Shown here: piece by piece, positions 38,308-47,177 of the stretch
Position numbering within the stretch: the stretch's first letter is position 1
How the letters are laid out: each line of letters opens with the position of its first letter
Assembly: GCF_010994275.1 (NCBI RefSeq)
Contig: NZ_WMCD01000006.1
Location: forward strand, 186,001-250,000
Reading direction: 5' to 3'
From: Cyclobacterium jeungdonense
GTDB lineage: Bacteria > Bacteroidota > Bacteroidia > Cytophagales > Cyclobacteriaceae
Length of the DNA stretch: 64,000 bases
Position numbers and translations under genes: made by a program
The notes under the pieces: model-generated
Seen by the model: only the letters and a program-made list of their open reading frames with translations
Databases searched by the model: none
What the model was told of the DNA's origin: nothing

Positions 38308-39708
38308 ATGTCAAATACCAGTTTCTTTTTTCAGTTTGTGGTTTTTGTAATCATCGGATTAAGTGCCTGCAATCCTCCGGAAAGTGTGGATCCAGAACCT
38401 GATTTTTGGGAATCACCCGCCGAAATTGACTTTGATGCTATTAAAAGCAGAGGATACTTACGGGCCATTGTGGATAATTCATCCACCAGCTACTATATCT
38501 ATCGGGGAAGAACTATGGGGTACGAGTTTGAAATGCTTCGTAACCTGGCCAATCAACTTGGAGTAGGTCTGCGTTTGATTGTCCGGCATGACCTGGAAGA
38601 CGCTTTTCGACTGCTTAACAAAGGAAGAGCAGATATTGTCGCTATTAATTTTGAGGTAAATGAAATGCGTAAAAAATACGCCGCTTTTACGGATCCTGTG
38701 GGGCAAATGAAAACCGTTCTGGTACAGAGAAAAGATCAAACGCATTTGGATAGTTTGGACCAATTGGATGGGAAAGAAATTTTTATTAAAAAAGGAACAA
38801 TTTACCAAGCCCGGTTAGCAGCACTTCAGGATTCCCTTCAACTGGATTTTGCCCTTCAGGAAGAAAATACCAGCCTTGAAGACCTGATTACCCAGGTAGT
38901 GCGGGAAGAAATTGATTACACCGTAGTGGATGATGATATCGCATTGGTAAACGCTACCTACTATGATAACCTTGACGTCAGTCTCATGGTCAGTCCTTCG
39001 AACCCCGTCTCCTGGGCGGTGAGGAAAAACTCCCCGGAACTATTGGGAAAGATCAACGAATGGGTGGAGCGGATCAAGCGAACAGGATACCAGGCCATTC
39101 TCTATAATAAATATTTTCTCAACAAGAAGAACAGTTTTCACAGGTCCTCTTCAGCCTTTTCATCCGTTTCAGGCGGTAGAATTTCTCCCTACGACGAAAT
39201 TATCAAGGCCGGCGCAGATCAATTAGGGTGGGACTGGCGCCTACTTGCCGCCCTAGTTTATAAAGAAAGCCGGTTTAATACTTCCGCTGTATCCTATGCA
39301 GGTGCCGTAGGCTTATTACAACTGATGCCGGTTACCCTGCAACGATTCGGTGTAAGCGACCCCAACAATCCCAATGAAAGTTTGCGAGGGGGAGTCAATT
39401 ACCTGAGGTATCTGGATGGTTTCTGGATGGAAAGAGTGCCGGATAATACTGAGCGGATTAAATTTATTTTGGCCTCCTACAATGTTGGACATGGACACGT
39501 TCAGGATGCATGGCGATTGGCCTACAAATATGGAAAAGATACCCGACGCTGGGAGAACGTGGCCTATTATCTGGAAAGAAAATCACAGCCGGAGATATAC
39601 CGGGATCCATGGGTCAAAAGTGGCTATGCCAAGGGGCACGTAACCGTTCGGTATGTTCGGGAAGTGTATAGCTTGTATGAATCCTATAAAGTATTGGTTG
39701 ATCCTTGA
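38308..39708 (+). CDS. MltF-like lytic transglycosylase lipoprotein
   Basis: The protein has 466 aa. The lipobox 'IGLSAC' puts the acylated Cys at residue 21. Residues about 45-260 form a solute-binding type 3 domain ('GYLRAIVDNSSTSYYIYRGR', 'AFRLLNKGRADIVAINF'), and the C-terminal part is an SLT lysozyme-like domain with catalytic Glu320 in 'VYKESRFN' and the 'SYAGAVGLLQLMPVT' motif. MltF-type enzymes cleave peptidoglycan and may sense muropeptides through the binding domain. Its 3' end overlaps the convergent carotenoid gene by 25 nt. Confidence 0.93.
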   Translation: MSNTSFFFQFVVFVIIGLSACNPPESVDPEPDFWESPAEIDFDAIKSRGYLRAIVDNSSTSYYIYRGRTMGYEFEMLRNLANQLGVGLRLIVRHDLEDAFRLLNKGRADIVAINFEVNEMRKKYAAFTDPVGQMKTVLVQRKDQTHLDSLDQLDGKEIFIKKGTIYQARLAALQDSLQLDFALQEENTSLEDLITQVVREEIDYTVVDDDIALVNATYYDNLDVSLMVSPSNPVSWAVRKNSPELLGKINEWVERIKRTGYQAILYNKYFLNKKNSFHRSSSAFSSVSGGRISPYDEIIKAGADQLGWDWRLLAALVYKESRFNTSAVSYAGAVGLLQLMPVTLQRFGVSDPNNPNESLRGGVNYLRYLDGFWMERVPDNTERIKFILASYNVGHGHVQDAWRLAYKYGKDTRRWENVAYYLERKSQPEIYRDPWVKSGYAKGHVTVRYVREVYSLYESYKVLVDP

Positions 39709-41171
39709 TTTTTCGGAATCATGTCAGCCATGATTTTGGCAGATAGCAAACAAAGCGGAATGCCGCCACCCGGATGCACACTTCCTCCGCAAAAATACAA
39801 GCCCTTAATCGGGGAGTAATTAGCATGCCGTAAAAAGGCTGCGTACCGATTATTGGAGCTGTTTCCATAGAGAGCACCGTTTGCAGAGGAAGTTTTTGTT
39901 TCAATGGTGATGGGTTCGAGAATTTCCTCGACCTCAATCAATGACTCAATGTCTGTGTTCAACGTACGGTTGATTTTGGCAATAATGGCAAAACGGGCCT
40001 CGGATTTTAACAACTCCCAGTCTTGTCCCTGATTGTTTGGCACATTGATCATGGTAAACCAATTCATGCAGTTGGCAGGTGCATCGTCATTTTTATAAAC
40101 CGATGTGATGTTAATGTAAACGGTTGGGTCGCTATAAATCGTTTGTTTCGAAAAAATATGATCAAACTCCTCCTTATAATCCTCGCTGAATAAAATGTTG
40201 TGTAGGTCCAAATCGGGAAACGTTTTTTTGATTCCCCAGTAAAATATCAGCGCCGAGCTTGATTTGGGTTGCTGGAGCAGACGCTTGGGTTGTTGCTGAT
40301 CCCTGAGCAGGGTTTTGTAAGCATTAACCATATCCATATTGTTGACCAGCAAATCCGCCTCATGAAGCTTGCCTTGCACCATGACTCCTTTTACATGATT
40401 CTTTTCAACGACTATTTTATCCACTTTTTGGTTAAAATGGAATTGAACGCCGAGTTCACATGCTAACTTGTAAAGGCTTTCCGTAATGGCATGCATGCCT
40501 TTTTTCGGAAAATAGGCCCCTCTGTTAAACTCCAGGTGAGGGATAATATTCAGGGTGGCGGGGGTTTGGTAAGGATTAGACCCGTTATAAGTAGCGTATC
40601 GGTTAAACAATTGAACCAACTTTGGATGGCTAAATTGCCTTTGGTTGGATTCGTTCATGGTCTGAAACAAACCCAGCTTCCCCAAACGTAAATAAGCTTT
40701 CAGCGCATTACTGCCAAACCAGGTGCCGATCCGGTGAAGCGACCGGTGCATAAAAAGAGGGGAAAGGTACTTGTAAATAAAGGAAGCATTTTCAAGGGCA
40801 TGAAGAACGGTTTCGCGTTTTTCCCCCAGTTTGGATTCCACTTCGGCTGCGAATTTATTGATATCGGCATAGGCTTTTATGCGGGTTCCGTCTTCCCAGA
40901 AATAGTGGCAGTTTACAGGCAACCTTATATACCGGAAATGATCGTGGGAGTTTTTACCCGATATGGTAAATAATTCTTCCACTTGTTCCGGCAAAGTGAA
41001 TAACGACGGTCCGGTATCAAATCGGTAACCATCCTGAGTAATTTCGGACAACTTACCTCCGGGATAGGCATTGGCCTCAAATACCTGAACCTGATATCCT
41101 TTATTGGCAAGCCGGATACTGCTGGCCAGTCCGGCAATGCCCGAACCAATAATAATTACCTGCTTGTTCAT
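39684..41171 (-). CDS. CrtI/CrtD-type carotenoid desaturase
   Basis: The protein has 495 aa. The FAD dinucleotide-binding motif 'IIIGSGIAGLASSIRLANKG' is at the N-terminus and the phytoene-desaturase family C-terminal motif 'GLYFCGGSVHPGGGIPLCLLSAK' near the end. The 'YRFDTGPSLFTLPEQVEELF' segment is closer to hydroxycarotenoid 3,4-desaturases (CrtD) than to the 'FDMGPSW' form of phytoene desaturases as I remember them; this call is moderate. No other carotenoid gene (crtB, crtY, crtZ) is in the window, so it is an isolated member of the pathway here. Confidence 0.85.
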   Translation of the reverse strand: MNKQVIIIGSGIAGLASSIRLANKGYQVQVFEANAYPGGKLSEITQDGYRFDTGPSLFTLPEQVEELFTISGKNSHDHFRYIRLPVNCHYFWEDGTRIKAYADINKFAAEVESKLGEKRETVLHALENASFIYKYLSPLFMHRSLHRIGTWFGSNALKAYLRLGKLGLFQTMNESNQRQFSHPKLVQLFNRYATYNGSNPYQTPATLNIIPHLEFNRGAYFPKKGMHAITESLYKLACELGVQFHFNQKVDKIVVEKNHVKGVMVQGKLHEADLLVNNMDMVNAYKTLLRDQQQPKRLLQQPKSSSALIFYWGIKKTFPDLDLHNILFSEDYKEEFDHIFSKQTIYSDPTVYINITSVYKNDDAPANCMNWFTMINVPNNQGQDWELLKSEARFAIIAKINRTLNTDIESLIEVEEILEPITIETKTSSANGALYGNSSNNRYAAFLRHANYSPIKGLYFCGGSVHPGGGIPLCLLSAKIMADMIPKNQGSTNTL

Positions 41172-41231
41172 AGAGGTAAAACTAAAAGAAATCCAAAGAG
41201 TTCTTCTGTTTTAGTTTGCAATATTTCTTTT

Positions 41232-41858
41232 TCATTTCCCAAATGCCTGTTCCAGGGTTTTCGAAAACACCTCCATATCCTGGGCACCGCTGATGGCGTA
41301 TTTTCTGTCAAATGCGAAAAATGGAACGCCCTTTACACCTATTTGGCGCCCTTCAAGTACGTCATCGCGAACATCCAAGGCGTATTCATCGCTATCAAGT
41401 ATTTCCTCGGACTGAGTCAATCCGATTTCATTTGCCAATTCGAGTAGGGTATTTCTATCATCCATATTTTTACCCTCCGTAAAATAGGCTTCCATAAGCC
41501 GTTCCTTTGTTTCTACTTGTCTTCCCTGGCTTTTTGCATGGTGCAGAAGCCGATGAGCCCGAAAAGTATTGGCTACTATTGCCTTTTCCAACTGGTAGTT
41601 TAAGCCCAGGGCTAATGCTTGTTGTGTGACGTATTCGTTCATCTGCGTGACCTCTTCCAGACTCATCCCTTTTTCTCTCGCCAAAAACTCATTGATTGAG
41701 AGTTCGGGTTCGGTTTTTACATGCGGCATTAACTGAAAGCTTTTGTAAATTACCTTGATGGAATTCCGATGCTCAAACCCATCCATCGCCTTTTCTAGTT
41801 TTCGCTTCCCCAAATAGCAAAAAGGGCAGACAATGTCACTCCAAATTTCTATAGTCAT
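41232..41858 (-). CDS. DsbA family oxidoreductase (FrnE-like)
   Basis: The protein has 208 aa. A thioredoxin-fold start 'IEIWSDIVCPFCYLGKRKL' has the active-site pair Cys11-Pro-Phe-Cys14. The helical insertion 'NTFRAHRLLHHAKSQG' and the late 'GVKGVPFFAFDRKYAISGAQ', with the cis-Pro loop, are FrnE hallmarks. No signal peptide, so it is cytoplasmic. FrnE-like proteins act in polyketide tailoring or as oxidative-stress disulfide isomerases; which applies here is unknown. It follows the carotenoid gene's start by 60 nt and probably shares no operon function. Confidence 0.92.
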   Translation of the reverse strand: MTIEIWSDIVCPFCYLGKRKLEKAMDGFEHRNSIKVIYKSFQLMPHVKTEPELSINEFLAREKGMSLEEVTQMNEYVTQQALALGLNYQLEKAIVANTFRAHRLLHHAKSQGRQVETKERLMEAYFTEGKNMDDRNTLLELANEIGLTQSEEILDSDEYALDVRDDVLEGRQIGVKGVPFFAFDRKYAISGAQDMEVFSKTLEQAFGK

Positions 41859-42116
41859 TGAATTATTATAATTTTGTTTTAGACAACGCTTTTATCAGGA
41901 ATTTCTTGATCAAACAGATAACACCATGCCATTGGGATGGGTTCTGACATGCTTGCAGTTTTTTGCTATCTTTTGGCAAGTTGAAAAAAAGCTTTCAGCA
42001 TTTGGTCTTCTCTTCGAACTTTTGGAAAAAGATTCTTTATTTTTCTAATAGCAAGGTTTTTGTAGAATAAAATAGTAACTTAATTTGTTTACAATATCAT
42101 TCACCACTAAATCGAT

Positions 42117-42458
42117 ATGATGGAAATCATTTCTACTTTAAAGAAATTAATTGAAGTAAGGTTTAAAATCTTAAAATCTGAAATAACAGACAAGATCAGT
42201 TCCATGGCAGCCAGATTGGGGATCTTAGTGTTGATGGTTTTGTCAGCATCCTTTATTTTACTATTTGGTAGTATCTCCCTGGCCTTTTATTTCAGTGAAA
42301 TTTATGAAAGTAGTTCGATAGGCTTTTTATTATTAACAGGCATTTATCTTGTAATATTTATTTTATTGTACTTGTTGAGAAATACTGGATTTATTCAAAA
42401 ATCACTGAAAAACTCGCTTTCCAAATATGTATTTTTATTTGAGAATAATAAGGACTGA
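42117..42458 (+). CDS. Phage holin/YqjE-like small membrane protein
   Basis: The protein has 113 aa. An amphipathic N-terminal helix ('STLKKLIEVRFKILKSEITD') is followed by two membrane segments (about 32-58 and 67-88). This is the pattern of the YqjE/holin superfamily III proteins, common in Bacteroidota away from any phage. Two ATGs in a row (42117, 42120) make the start equivalent. There is no lysis module nearby, so a lytic function is unlikely. It is followed after 2 nt by another small gene. Confidence 0.75.
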   Translation: MMEIISTLKKLIEVRFKILKSEITDKISSMAARLGILVLMVLSASFILLFGSISLAFYFSEIYESSSIGFLLLTGIYLVIFILLYLLRNTGFIQKSLKNSLSKYVFLFENNKD

Positions 42459-42460
42459 AA

Positions 42461-42793
42461 ATGGATGAAGCATTAAAAAGGCAATCGGAGGAGTTGGAGC
42501 AGACGCTTCAGAAACAACTTGAATTACTGAAGCAGGATTCGCAGGTTTACGCTAAAGTTGCAGGTATTGCAGTGCTGGGGGGGCTTCTGGCAGTGGGATC
42601 GGTTAAGTTGTTTTCTAGAGGCCGTAAAAGTGACGAGAGCAAAAAAAAGAGCAAAAAGAAAAAGAAAAGGGGATTCTCCTTCTTTCGAAACATCCGAAAC
42701 AGGCTATTTTGGATGGCGTTTGATTATGGCAAAGCCAGGCTGGTAGAAAATTTTGTGGCCAACTTGGGCAAAGAGGATGAATCAAGGAAATGA
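42461..42793 (+). CDS. Hypothetical single-span membrane protein
   Basis: The protein has 110 aa: an N-terminal charged helix (about 1-28, coiled-coil like), one membrane segment (about 31-48, 'VAGIAVLGGLLAVGSV'), a lysine- and serine-rich cytoplasmic stretch (about 53-70), then 'RNIRNRLFWMAFDYGKARL'. No recognised family. It starts 2 nt after the YqjE-like gene and overlaps the next gene by 17 nt, so the three probably form one transcript. The pairing with a YqjE-like partner suggests a small envelope complex. Confidence 0.75.
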   Translation: MDEALKRQSEELEQTLQKQLELLKQDSQVYAKVAGIAVLGGLLAVGSVKLFSRGRKSDESKKKSKKKKKRGFSFFRNIRNRLFWMAFDYGKARLVENFVANLGKEDESRK

Positions 42794-43556
42794 GTTAAAA
42801 GATTCGCTTTATCAGCGAAGCAAAGAAGGAACTAAAAGTTTGGCGTTGCTGATAGATCCTGAGAAGATGGATAGGCACGATTCCTGGCTGAAGCAGGTCG
42901 AAAAATATGCCATTTTCCCTCTGGATTATTTTTTTGTTGGGGGTAGTTTGGTCAATCCGGAAAAGCTGGCTATCTGTTTAAAGAAATTAAAACAAGTAAA
43001 CGGACCGGGGGTGCCTGTGGTGCTCTTCCCCGGAAGTGCCATGCAGGTTTCCGAAGAAGCAGACGCCATTTTGTTTTTATCGCTTATTTCCGGTAGAAAT
43101 CCCGAATTACTGATAGGGCAACATGTCCTTGCTGCCCCAGCCCTTTTCAGGAGCGGATTGGAGATCCTGCCCACTGGTTACATGCTGGTCGATGGGGGAC
43201 GGTCTACCAGTGTGGAATACATCAGCCAAACGATTCCAATTCCCAGGGATAAGGAAGATTTAGCAGTAGCCACAGCCCTTGCCGGGAAATTCCTGGGCCT
43301 GTCGCTTTTTTACCTGGATGCTGGCAGCGGTGCTCATCTTCCGGTACCGCGAGAAATGATACGAGCAGTCCGCAATTGCACCGGTTATCCGCTCATGGTA
43401 GGAGGAGGAATCAATTCCCTATCCAAAGCACAAAATGCCTGGGAGGCTGGTGCTGACCTCGTGGTGATCGGGAATGGGGCAGAAAAAAACCCCGAACTGA
43501 TAGCCGAGGTTTTTCATTTTATGCGGTGTTACAATGCCTCATTGAACGTTAATTAA
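42777..43556 (+). CDS. Geranylgeranylglyceryl/heptaprenylglyceryl phosphate synthase
   Basis: The protein has 259 aa from ATG 42777, inside the end of the preceding gene (an earlier in-frame ATG at 42753 adds eight residues without support). It is a TIM barrel with PcrB/GGGPS signatures: 'LALLIDPEKM', 'FFVGGSLVNPEKL', 'GYMLVDGGRSTSVEY', 'FYLDAGSGAHLPVP' and the phosphate loop 'LMVGGGINSLSKA' with 'DLVVIGNGAEKNPEL'. Enzymes of this family join a prenyl diphosphate to glycerol-1-phosphate. They are archaeal-lipid enzymes in origin, but Bacteroidota carry their own group. Its 3' end overlaps the convergent AraC gene by 18 nt. Confidence 0.92.
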   Translation: MNQGNELKDSLYQRSKEGTKSLALLIDPEKMDRHDSWLKQVEKYAIFPLDYFFVGGSLVNPEKLAICLKKLKQVNGPGVPVVLFPGSAMQVSEEADAILFLSLISGRNPELLIGQHVLAAPALFRSGLEILPTGYMLVDGGRSTSVEYISQTIPIPRDKEDLAVATALAGKFLGLSLFYLDAGSGAHLPVPREMIRAVRNCTGYPLMVGGGINSLSKAQNAWEAGADLVVIGNGAEKNPELIAEVFHFMRCYNASLNVN

Positions 43557-44468
43557 GGATTCTCTTCTTCGCATTTTTCCTGCAGGAAGCCCATACATCA
43601 TTTTAAATCGGCGGCAAAAGTACGCGGTATCTTTATATCCGACTTCTTTTCCAATATCCCGAATACTTTTCTTGGTGGTTCTCAACAATTCTACGGCTGC
43701 TTCCATTCGCTGGTATTCGATGTAATCCTGAGGATTGATCCCGGTGAGCATTTTGAAATACTGACCCACATAATCTTCAGAGACATTGGCAACTTTGGCT
43801 AATACTTTGTTCGAAAGGTCCCCTCCAATGTTCTTTTTGATGTAATTGAACATGTCGATAAGTCTGGGGTCTTTGAAGTAAGTGCTATTGGTAGATAATT
43901 CTTCCACAAATAGCCTGTTTTTCAGGATATGGCGAACCAACTCTACTACCAAGAGCTCCGTGTATAGCTTGATAACCCGTTCTTTTCCCGGTGTATTTTG
44001 TTCGGATTCCTTAACCACATCTTCCAGAATAGAGGCAATTCGGTCATTGAACCTGATGACAAAGGCAGGTATGCCCAGTGAATTAAAGAAATTGACTACG
44101 TCAAAAACCTTCGCTTCAAAGGTAACGGAAGTGATGCAATCGTCTTCCAGGTTTTTTATATCTTTAAAGCTAATGGTCTGGAGGTATTTTTTCTTATTCT
44201 CTAAGAAGTTTTCGTTATTGGTTTCATTTCTTTTGGTTACGGTGCCAAAAGAAACGCGAGTAGATCTTCCAGCAGGTATAAAAAGTATTTCTCCCTCGTT
44301 AACAGATTCCTGATCCTCTCCAAAGTTGAGCGATCCCCTGTGAAGCAGGATGGCAGTGTTTTCAGAATCTGTATAGTCGGTGATGGTTACTGGCCGCTCT
44401 ATCTTGAAGTTGTTTCCTTTAACGTACCTTACCCCAACCGACTCAATCACCTTATTGTAATATTCCAT
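43539..44468 (-). CDS. AraC family transcriptional regulator
   Basis: The protein has 309 aa. The N-terminal cupin-like sensor domain ('NTAILLHRGSLNFGEDQ', 'GEILFIPAGRSTRVSFG') is followed by two helix-turn-helix motifs in the last 100 residues ('SNKVLAKVANVSEDYVGQYF' and 'SIRDIGKEVGYKDTAYFCRR'). It should bind DNA as a typical AraC protein. The ligand and targets are unknown; the nearest intact + strand genes are the membrane/GGGPS genes, and no divergent partner exists. It has no link to the amidase locus 20 kb away. Confidence 0.94.
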   Translation of the reverse strand: MEYYNKVIESVGVRYVKGNNFKIERPVTITDYTDSENTAILLHRGSLNFGEDQESVNEGEILFIPAGRSTRVSFGTVTKRNETNNENFLENKKKYLQTISFKDIKNLEDDCITSVTFEAKVFDVVNFFNSLGIPAFVIRFNDRIASILEDVVKESEQNTPGKERVIKLYTELLVVELVRHILKNRLFVEELSTNSTYFKDPRLIDMFNYIKKNIGGDLSNKVLAKVANVSEDYVGQYFKMLTGINPQDYIEYQRMEAAVELLRTTKKSIRDIGKEVGYKDTAYFCRRFKMMYGLPAGKMRRRESLINVQ

Positions 44469-44608
44469 GATCAGTGCCTTTAGGTTTTTTTTTGTAAAAG
44501 TATATTTTTTTTCTGATTTGTGATGACAATTATAGATAAAAAATTAGAATAAACTAAATTTCGATATGAAAATTAATATATATTTTTAAAAATCCACAGC
44601 TTATACAA

Positions 44609-45040
44609 TTATCTTAAAATGCTTCTCGATATAACTATTTTTTGAATTTCTGAAGTGCCTTCATAGATTTGTTTAATTTTTGCATCCCGCATCATGCCTT
44701 CTACCTGGTATTCCCTCACGTATCCATAACCTCTGTGAATCTGAATGGCATCAGTGATGACGTCCATCGCCACCTTTGAGGAGTACAATTTGGCCATGAC
44801 ATTCAATTTCGAGTAATCCCCTCCCTTGTCTTAGGCGAAAGTAGCCTCGTAGCACAGCAGGTAGGCTGCCTCAATTTCGGTAGCCATATCTGCTAGTTTA
44901 AATTGAATAGCCAGCTGTCCGCTGGCATATTTCTCAATTCCCCAGCATACCAGGGAATTATTGGCAGGCATGATCACACCGGCGGACGCATCGGTTTTTG
45001 AAATCTCCTCCATGGCCAGTACAATGGAAATGGTAATACG
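44609..45040 (-). pseudogene. Acyl-CoA dehydrogenase remnant
   Basis: Two pieces of one acyl-CoA dehydrogenase remain in the same frame. The upstream piece reads 'SIVLAMEEISKTDASAGVI' and 'NNSLVCWGIEKYASG', then jumps directly to 'QLAIQFKLADMATEIEAAYLL', so well over 100 residues are deleted internally. An in-frame TAA at 44829-44831 follows, after which the family C-terminus continues: 'DKGGDYSKLNVMAKLYSSKV' to 'IYEGTSEIQKIVISRSILR'. The N-terminal part is missing and the frame is closed by a stop at 45041. So deletion, truncation and nonsense have all occurred. It lies just beyond a terminator and has no promoter of its own. Confidence 0.9.
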
Positions 45041-45052
45041 CTAAAAACAAAA

Positions 45053-45075
45053 AAAGGGGCAATTGATGCCCCTTT
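45053..45075 (-). terminator. Terminator of the panC-panD operon
   Basis: A perfect 9-bp stem (AAAGGGGCA / TGCCCCTTT) with a five-base loop. On the minus strand it is followed by a run of T, 26 nt after the metallopeptidase stop. Confidence 0.88.
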
Positions 45076-45100
45076 AAATCTTAATTTATATTGTTGGTTT

Positions 45101-45793
45101 CTAATCCCTTCCGCCAAAGAAAATAAAGAAATAATAGGCCAGTGTAGCCAGGGAGGCAAGGGCAGCTACCACATAGGTCATGGCAGCCCATTTCAATGCA
45201 TCTTTAGACATGCCATATTCATCAGGAGTAACGATATTGCGCTCCTTTACCCATGCCAGAGCACGGTTGCTGGCATCAAATTCTACGGGTAACGTTACCA
45301 GACTAAACAATGTCAGCATGCTAAATGCACCTACGACCACCACACCTACTGCTTCATAAGGAAGTCCAAGCAAGGCGATACCACCGAAAAGCGAAGCAAT
45401 TAAAACGAAGTTTAGAATTTTTCCACTCACGTTTTGAATAGGTACCAGAGCAGATCGTAGCTTCAGCCAGGCATAGGATTGCGCATGCTGAACGGCGTGA
45501 CCACATTCGTGGGCAGCCACTGCTGTAGCAGCTGCGTTTCTTCCATAATACACATCCGGACTCAGATTCACGGTTTTGTTCATGGGGTTGTAATGATCAG
45601 AAAGCTGACCATCCACGCAATTCACCTGTACGTTGTGGATGTTGTTATCCGCTAACATCAATTCCGCAATTTCTTTACCAGAAAGATTTGCCTTAAGGGA
45701 AGTCTGAGAATATTTCTTGAATTTACTTTTGAGCTTGTTACTTACTAAGTAACCCAAAACTCCAAATACTACGACTATTAATATAATTCCCAT
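45101..45793 (-). CDS. YugP-type neutral zinc metallopeptidase
   Basis: The protein has 230 aa. An N-terminal membrane segment ('IILIVVVFGVLGYLVSN') is followed by 'VAAHECGHAVQHAQSYAWL': the zinc-binding HExxH motif is His95-Glu-Cys-Gly-His99. Hydrophobic segments near 115-165 and at the C-terminus complete the YugP/DUF2268-like layout. The protein family is membrane-embedded and poorly characterised. It is the last gene of the panC-panD-flippase operon (3 nt after the flippase stop) and is followed by a terminator. Confidence 0.88.
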   Translation of the reverse strand: MGIILIVVVFGVLGYLVSNKLKSKFKKYSQTSLKANLSGKEIAELMLADNNIHNVQVNCVDGQLSDHYNPMNKTVNLSPDVYYGRNAAATAVAAHECGHAVQHAQSYAWLKLRSALVPIQNVSGKILNFVLIASLFGGIALLGLPYEAVGVVVVGAFSMLTLFSLVTLPVEFDASNRALAWVKERNIVTPDEYGMSKDALKWAAMTYVVAALASLATLAYYFFIFFGGRD

Positions 45794-45796
45794 TTT

Positions 45797-46825
45797 TTAT
45801 TTAATTATTTTTTTGCTAATAAACGTTTCTTTCAATGTTAAGGTTGCTTTCTTTTTTGGTAAGAAATAAAGCATGCCGATACCTCCCAATATTAAAATGG
45901 TTAGCATTTGGGAGGCATGGACTACCATTGCAAATATCTTGCCCTGCTCCTCAGAAATACCATAAAACAATAGTATGAAGGCGACCATGGCATGGAAGGT
46001 ACCGATTCCGCCTTGTACTGGTGCGACCATGCCTAAGCTACCCATGACTAAAACCATTAGTACAGAACCCATTGATAATGAGCTGGTAGCGGGCATGGCA
46101 AGAGCGATCCAGTACATCATAAGAAAATAGATTAACCAAATCAATAAAGAGGCAATCCAAAAACCCCATTGATTTTTCATCTGGTATACCGTTTCGATGC
46201 CACTGACAAATTGTCGCAAAAACTGTCGTATTTTCCCTACCAGGCGGTGGTTTTTGAATTTTATATAGCTCAGGTAAAGAGCGAGAGCCAAACCACCGAG
46301 AACCACCATCCCCAGCGCAAAATAGCTCTGGATAAACTGGCTCAGAGCAGGAACAGAAACCAGCATGCCAAAGATCTCCAAAAATACCGTTCCCTGGAGC
46401 AGAAAAGCCAGGGTAACCATCAATAGCATTAAAGCCAGGTCTATGGTTCGTTCCATAACGACCGTTCCAATTAATTTGCCAGTGGGAATGGGGTAGACGC
46501 GATTAACTGCCCCGCACCTGGCCAATTCTCCGGCTCTCGGGACCAATAAATTTATAAGGTATCCCAGCATAAGGGCCCAAAATACGGTGACTGTGTTTAC
46601 AGAAAAGGCCTCCTTTGTGGAAATCAGTAATTTCCATCTCCAGGCGCGAAGTGCGTAGCCGATGATTCCAACAAAAAGGGAAGCCCCCAGCCAAAACAGG
46701 TTCGTCTCTCTTAGGGCAGATAGGATCGTTTCTTTTTCTACGTCTTTATACAGGAAGTAAAAAATACCCACAGCCATAAGGAGGGGTAGGGTCAGTTGGA
46801 TTCCCCTTTTTAATTTTTTATTCAA
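45797..46825 (-). CDS. LPG synthase/flippase-like (UPF0104) membrane protein
   Basis: The protein has 342 aa with about eight to nine membrane helices. The family pattern '[18 protein letters not shown]', '[20 protein letters not shown]' and '[18 protein letters not shown]' is that of the lysylphosphatidylglycerol synthetase transmembrane (flippase-like) domain. No soluble aminoacyl transferase domain is attached, so it is not a complete MprF. Such proteins are thought to move lipid head groups or lipid-linked sugars. ATG 46825 overlaps the panD stop by 4 nt (ATGA), so translation is coupled. Confidence 0.88.
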   Translation of the reverse strand: MNKKLKRGIQLTLPLLMAVGIFYFLYKDVEKETILSALRETNLFWLGASLFVGIIGYALRAWRWKLLISTKEAFSVNTVTVFWALMLGYLINLLVPRAGELARCGAVNRVYPIPTGKLIGTVVMERTIDLALMLLMVTLAFLLQGTVFLEIFGMLVSVPALSQFIQSYFALGMVVLGGLALALYLSYIKFKNHRLVGKIRQFLRQFVSGIETVYQMKNQWGFWIASLLIWLIYFLMMYWIALAMPATSSLSMGSVLMVLVMGSLGMVAPVQGGIGTFHAMVAFILLFYGISEEQGKIFAMVVHASQMLTILILGGIGMLYFLPKKKATLTLKETFISKKIIK

Positions 46826-47169
46826 ATCAGCCGGTTTTGTTCGTCTGGAAAAATCACGATTGGTTTATAGACTTTCGCCTCTTCAAACTCCATACTGGCA
46901 TAAGAAATGACGATCACAATGTCCCCTACCTGCGCTTTACGCGCAGCCGGGCCATTGAGACAAACCTGGCCGCTGCCCCTTTCTCCCTTGATAACGTACG
47001 TTTCGAGGCGCTCTCCATTATTGATGTTGACTATCTGAACTTTCTCATTGGCAATGATATTGGCGGCATCCATCAGATCCTCATCGATGGTAATGCTGCC
47101 CACATAATGAAGTTCGGCCTGGGTTATCTTTACCCGGTGTATTTTTGACTTTAATAGCTGGATGTGCAT
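46822..47169 (-). CDS. panD: Aspartate 1-decarboxylase
   Basis: The protein has 115 aa, close to the usual 116-126. It is a pyruvoyl enzyme: the self-cleavage site Gly24-Ser25 in '[11 protein letters not shown]' is intact, and '[20 protein letters not shown]' with '[19 protein letters not shown]' are conserved. It makes beta-alanine from aspartate for pantothenate. Start codon 8 nt after panC stop; it forms an operon with panC. Confidence 0.97.
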   Translation of the reverse strand: MHIQLLKSKIHRVKITQAELHYVGSITIDEDLMDAANIIANEKVQIVNINNGERLETYVIKGERGSGQVCLNGPAARKAQVGDIVIVISYASMEFEEAKVYKPIVIFPDEQNRLI

Positions 47170-47177
47170 GGCAATGG

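Noticed and set aside
42117..42458. Holin as a sign of a prophage
   Set aside because: No endolysin, terminase, capsid or integrase nearby; YqjE-like proteins are common housekeeping genes in this phylum.
43539..44468. AraC gene as regulator of the amidase locus
   Set aside because: It is 20 kb away, past many unrelated operons, and nothing in sequence links them.
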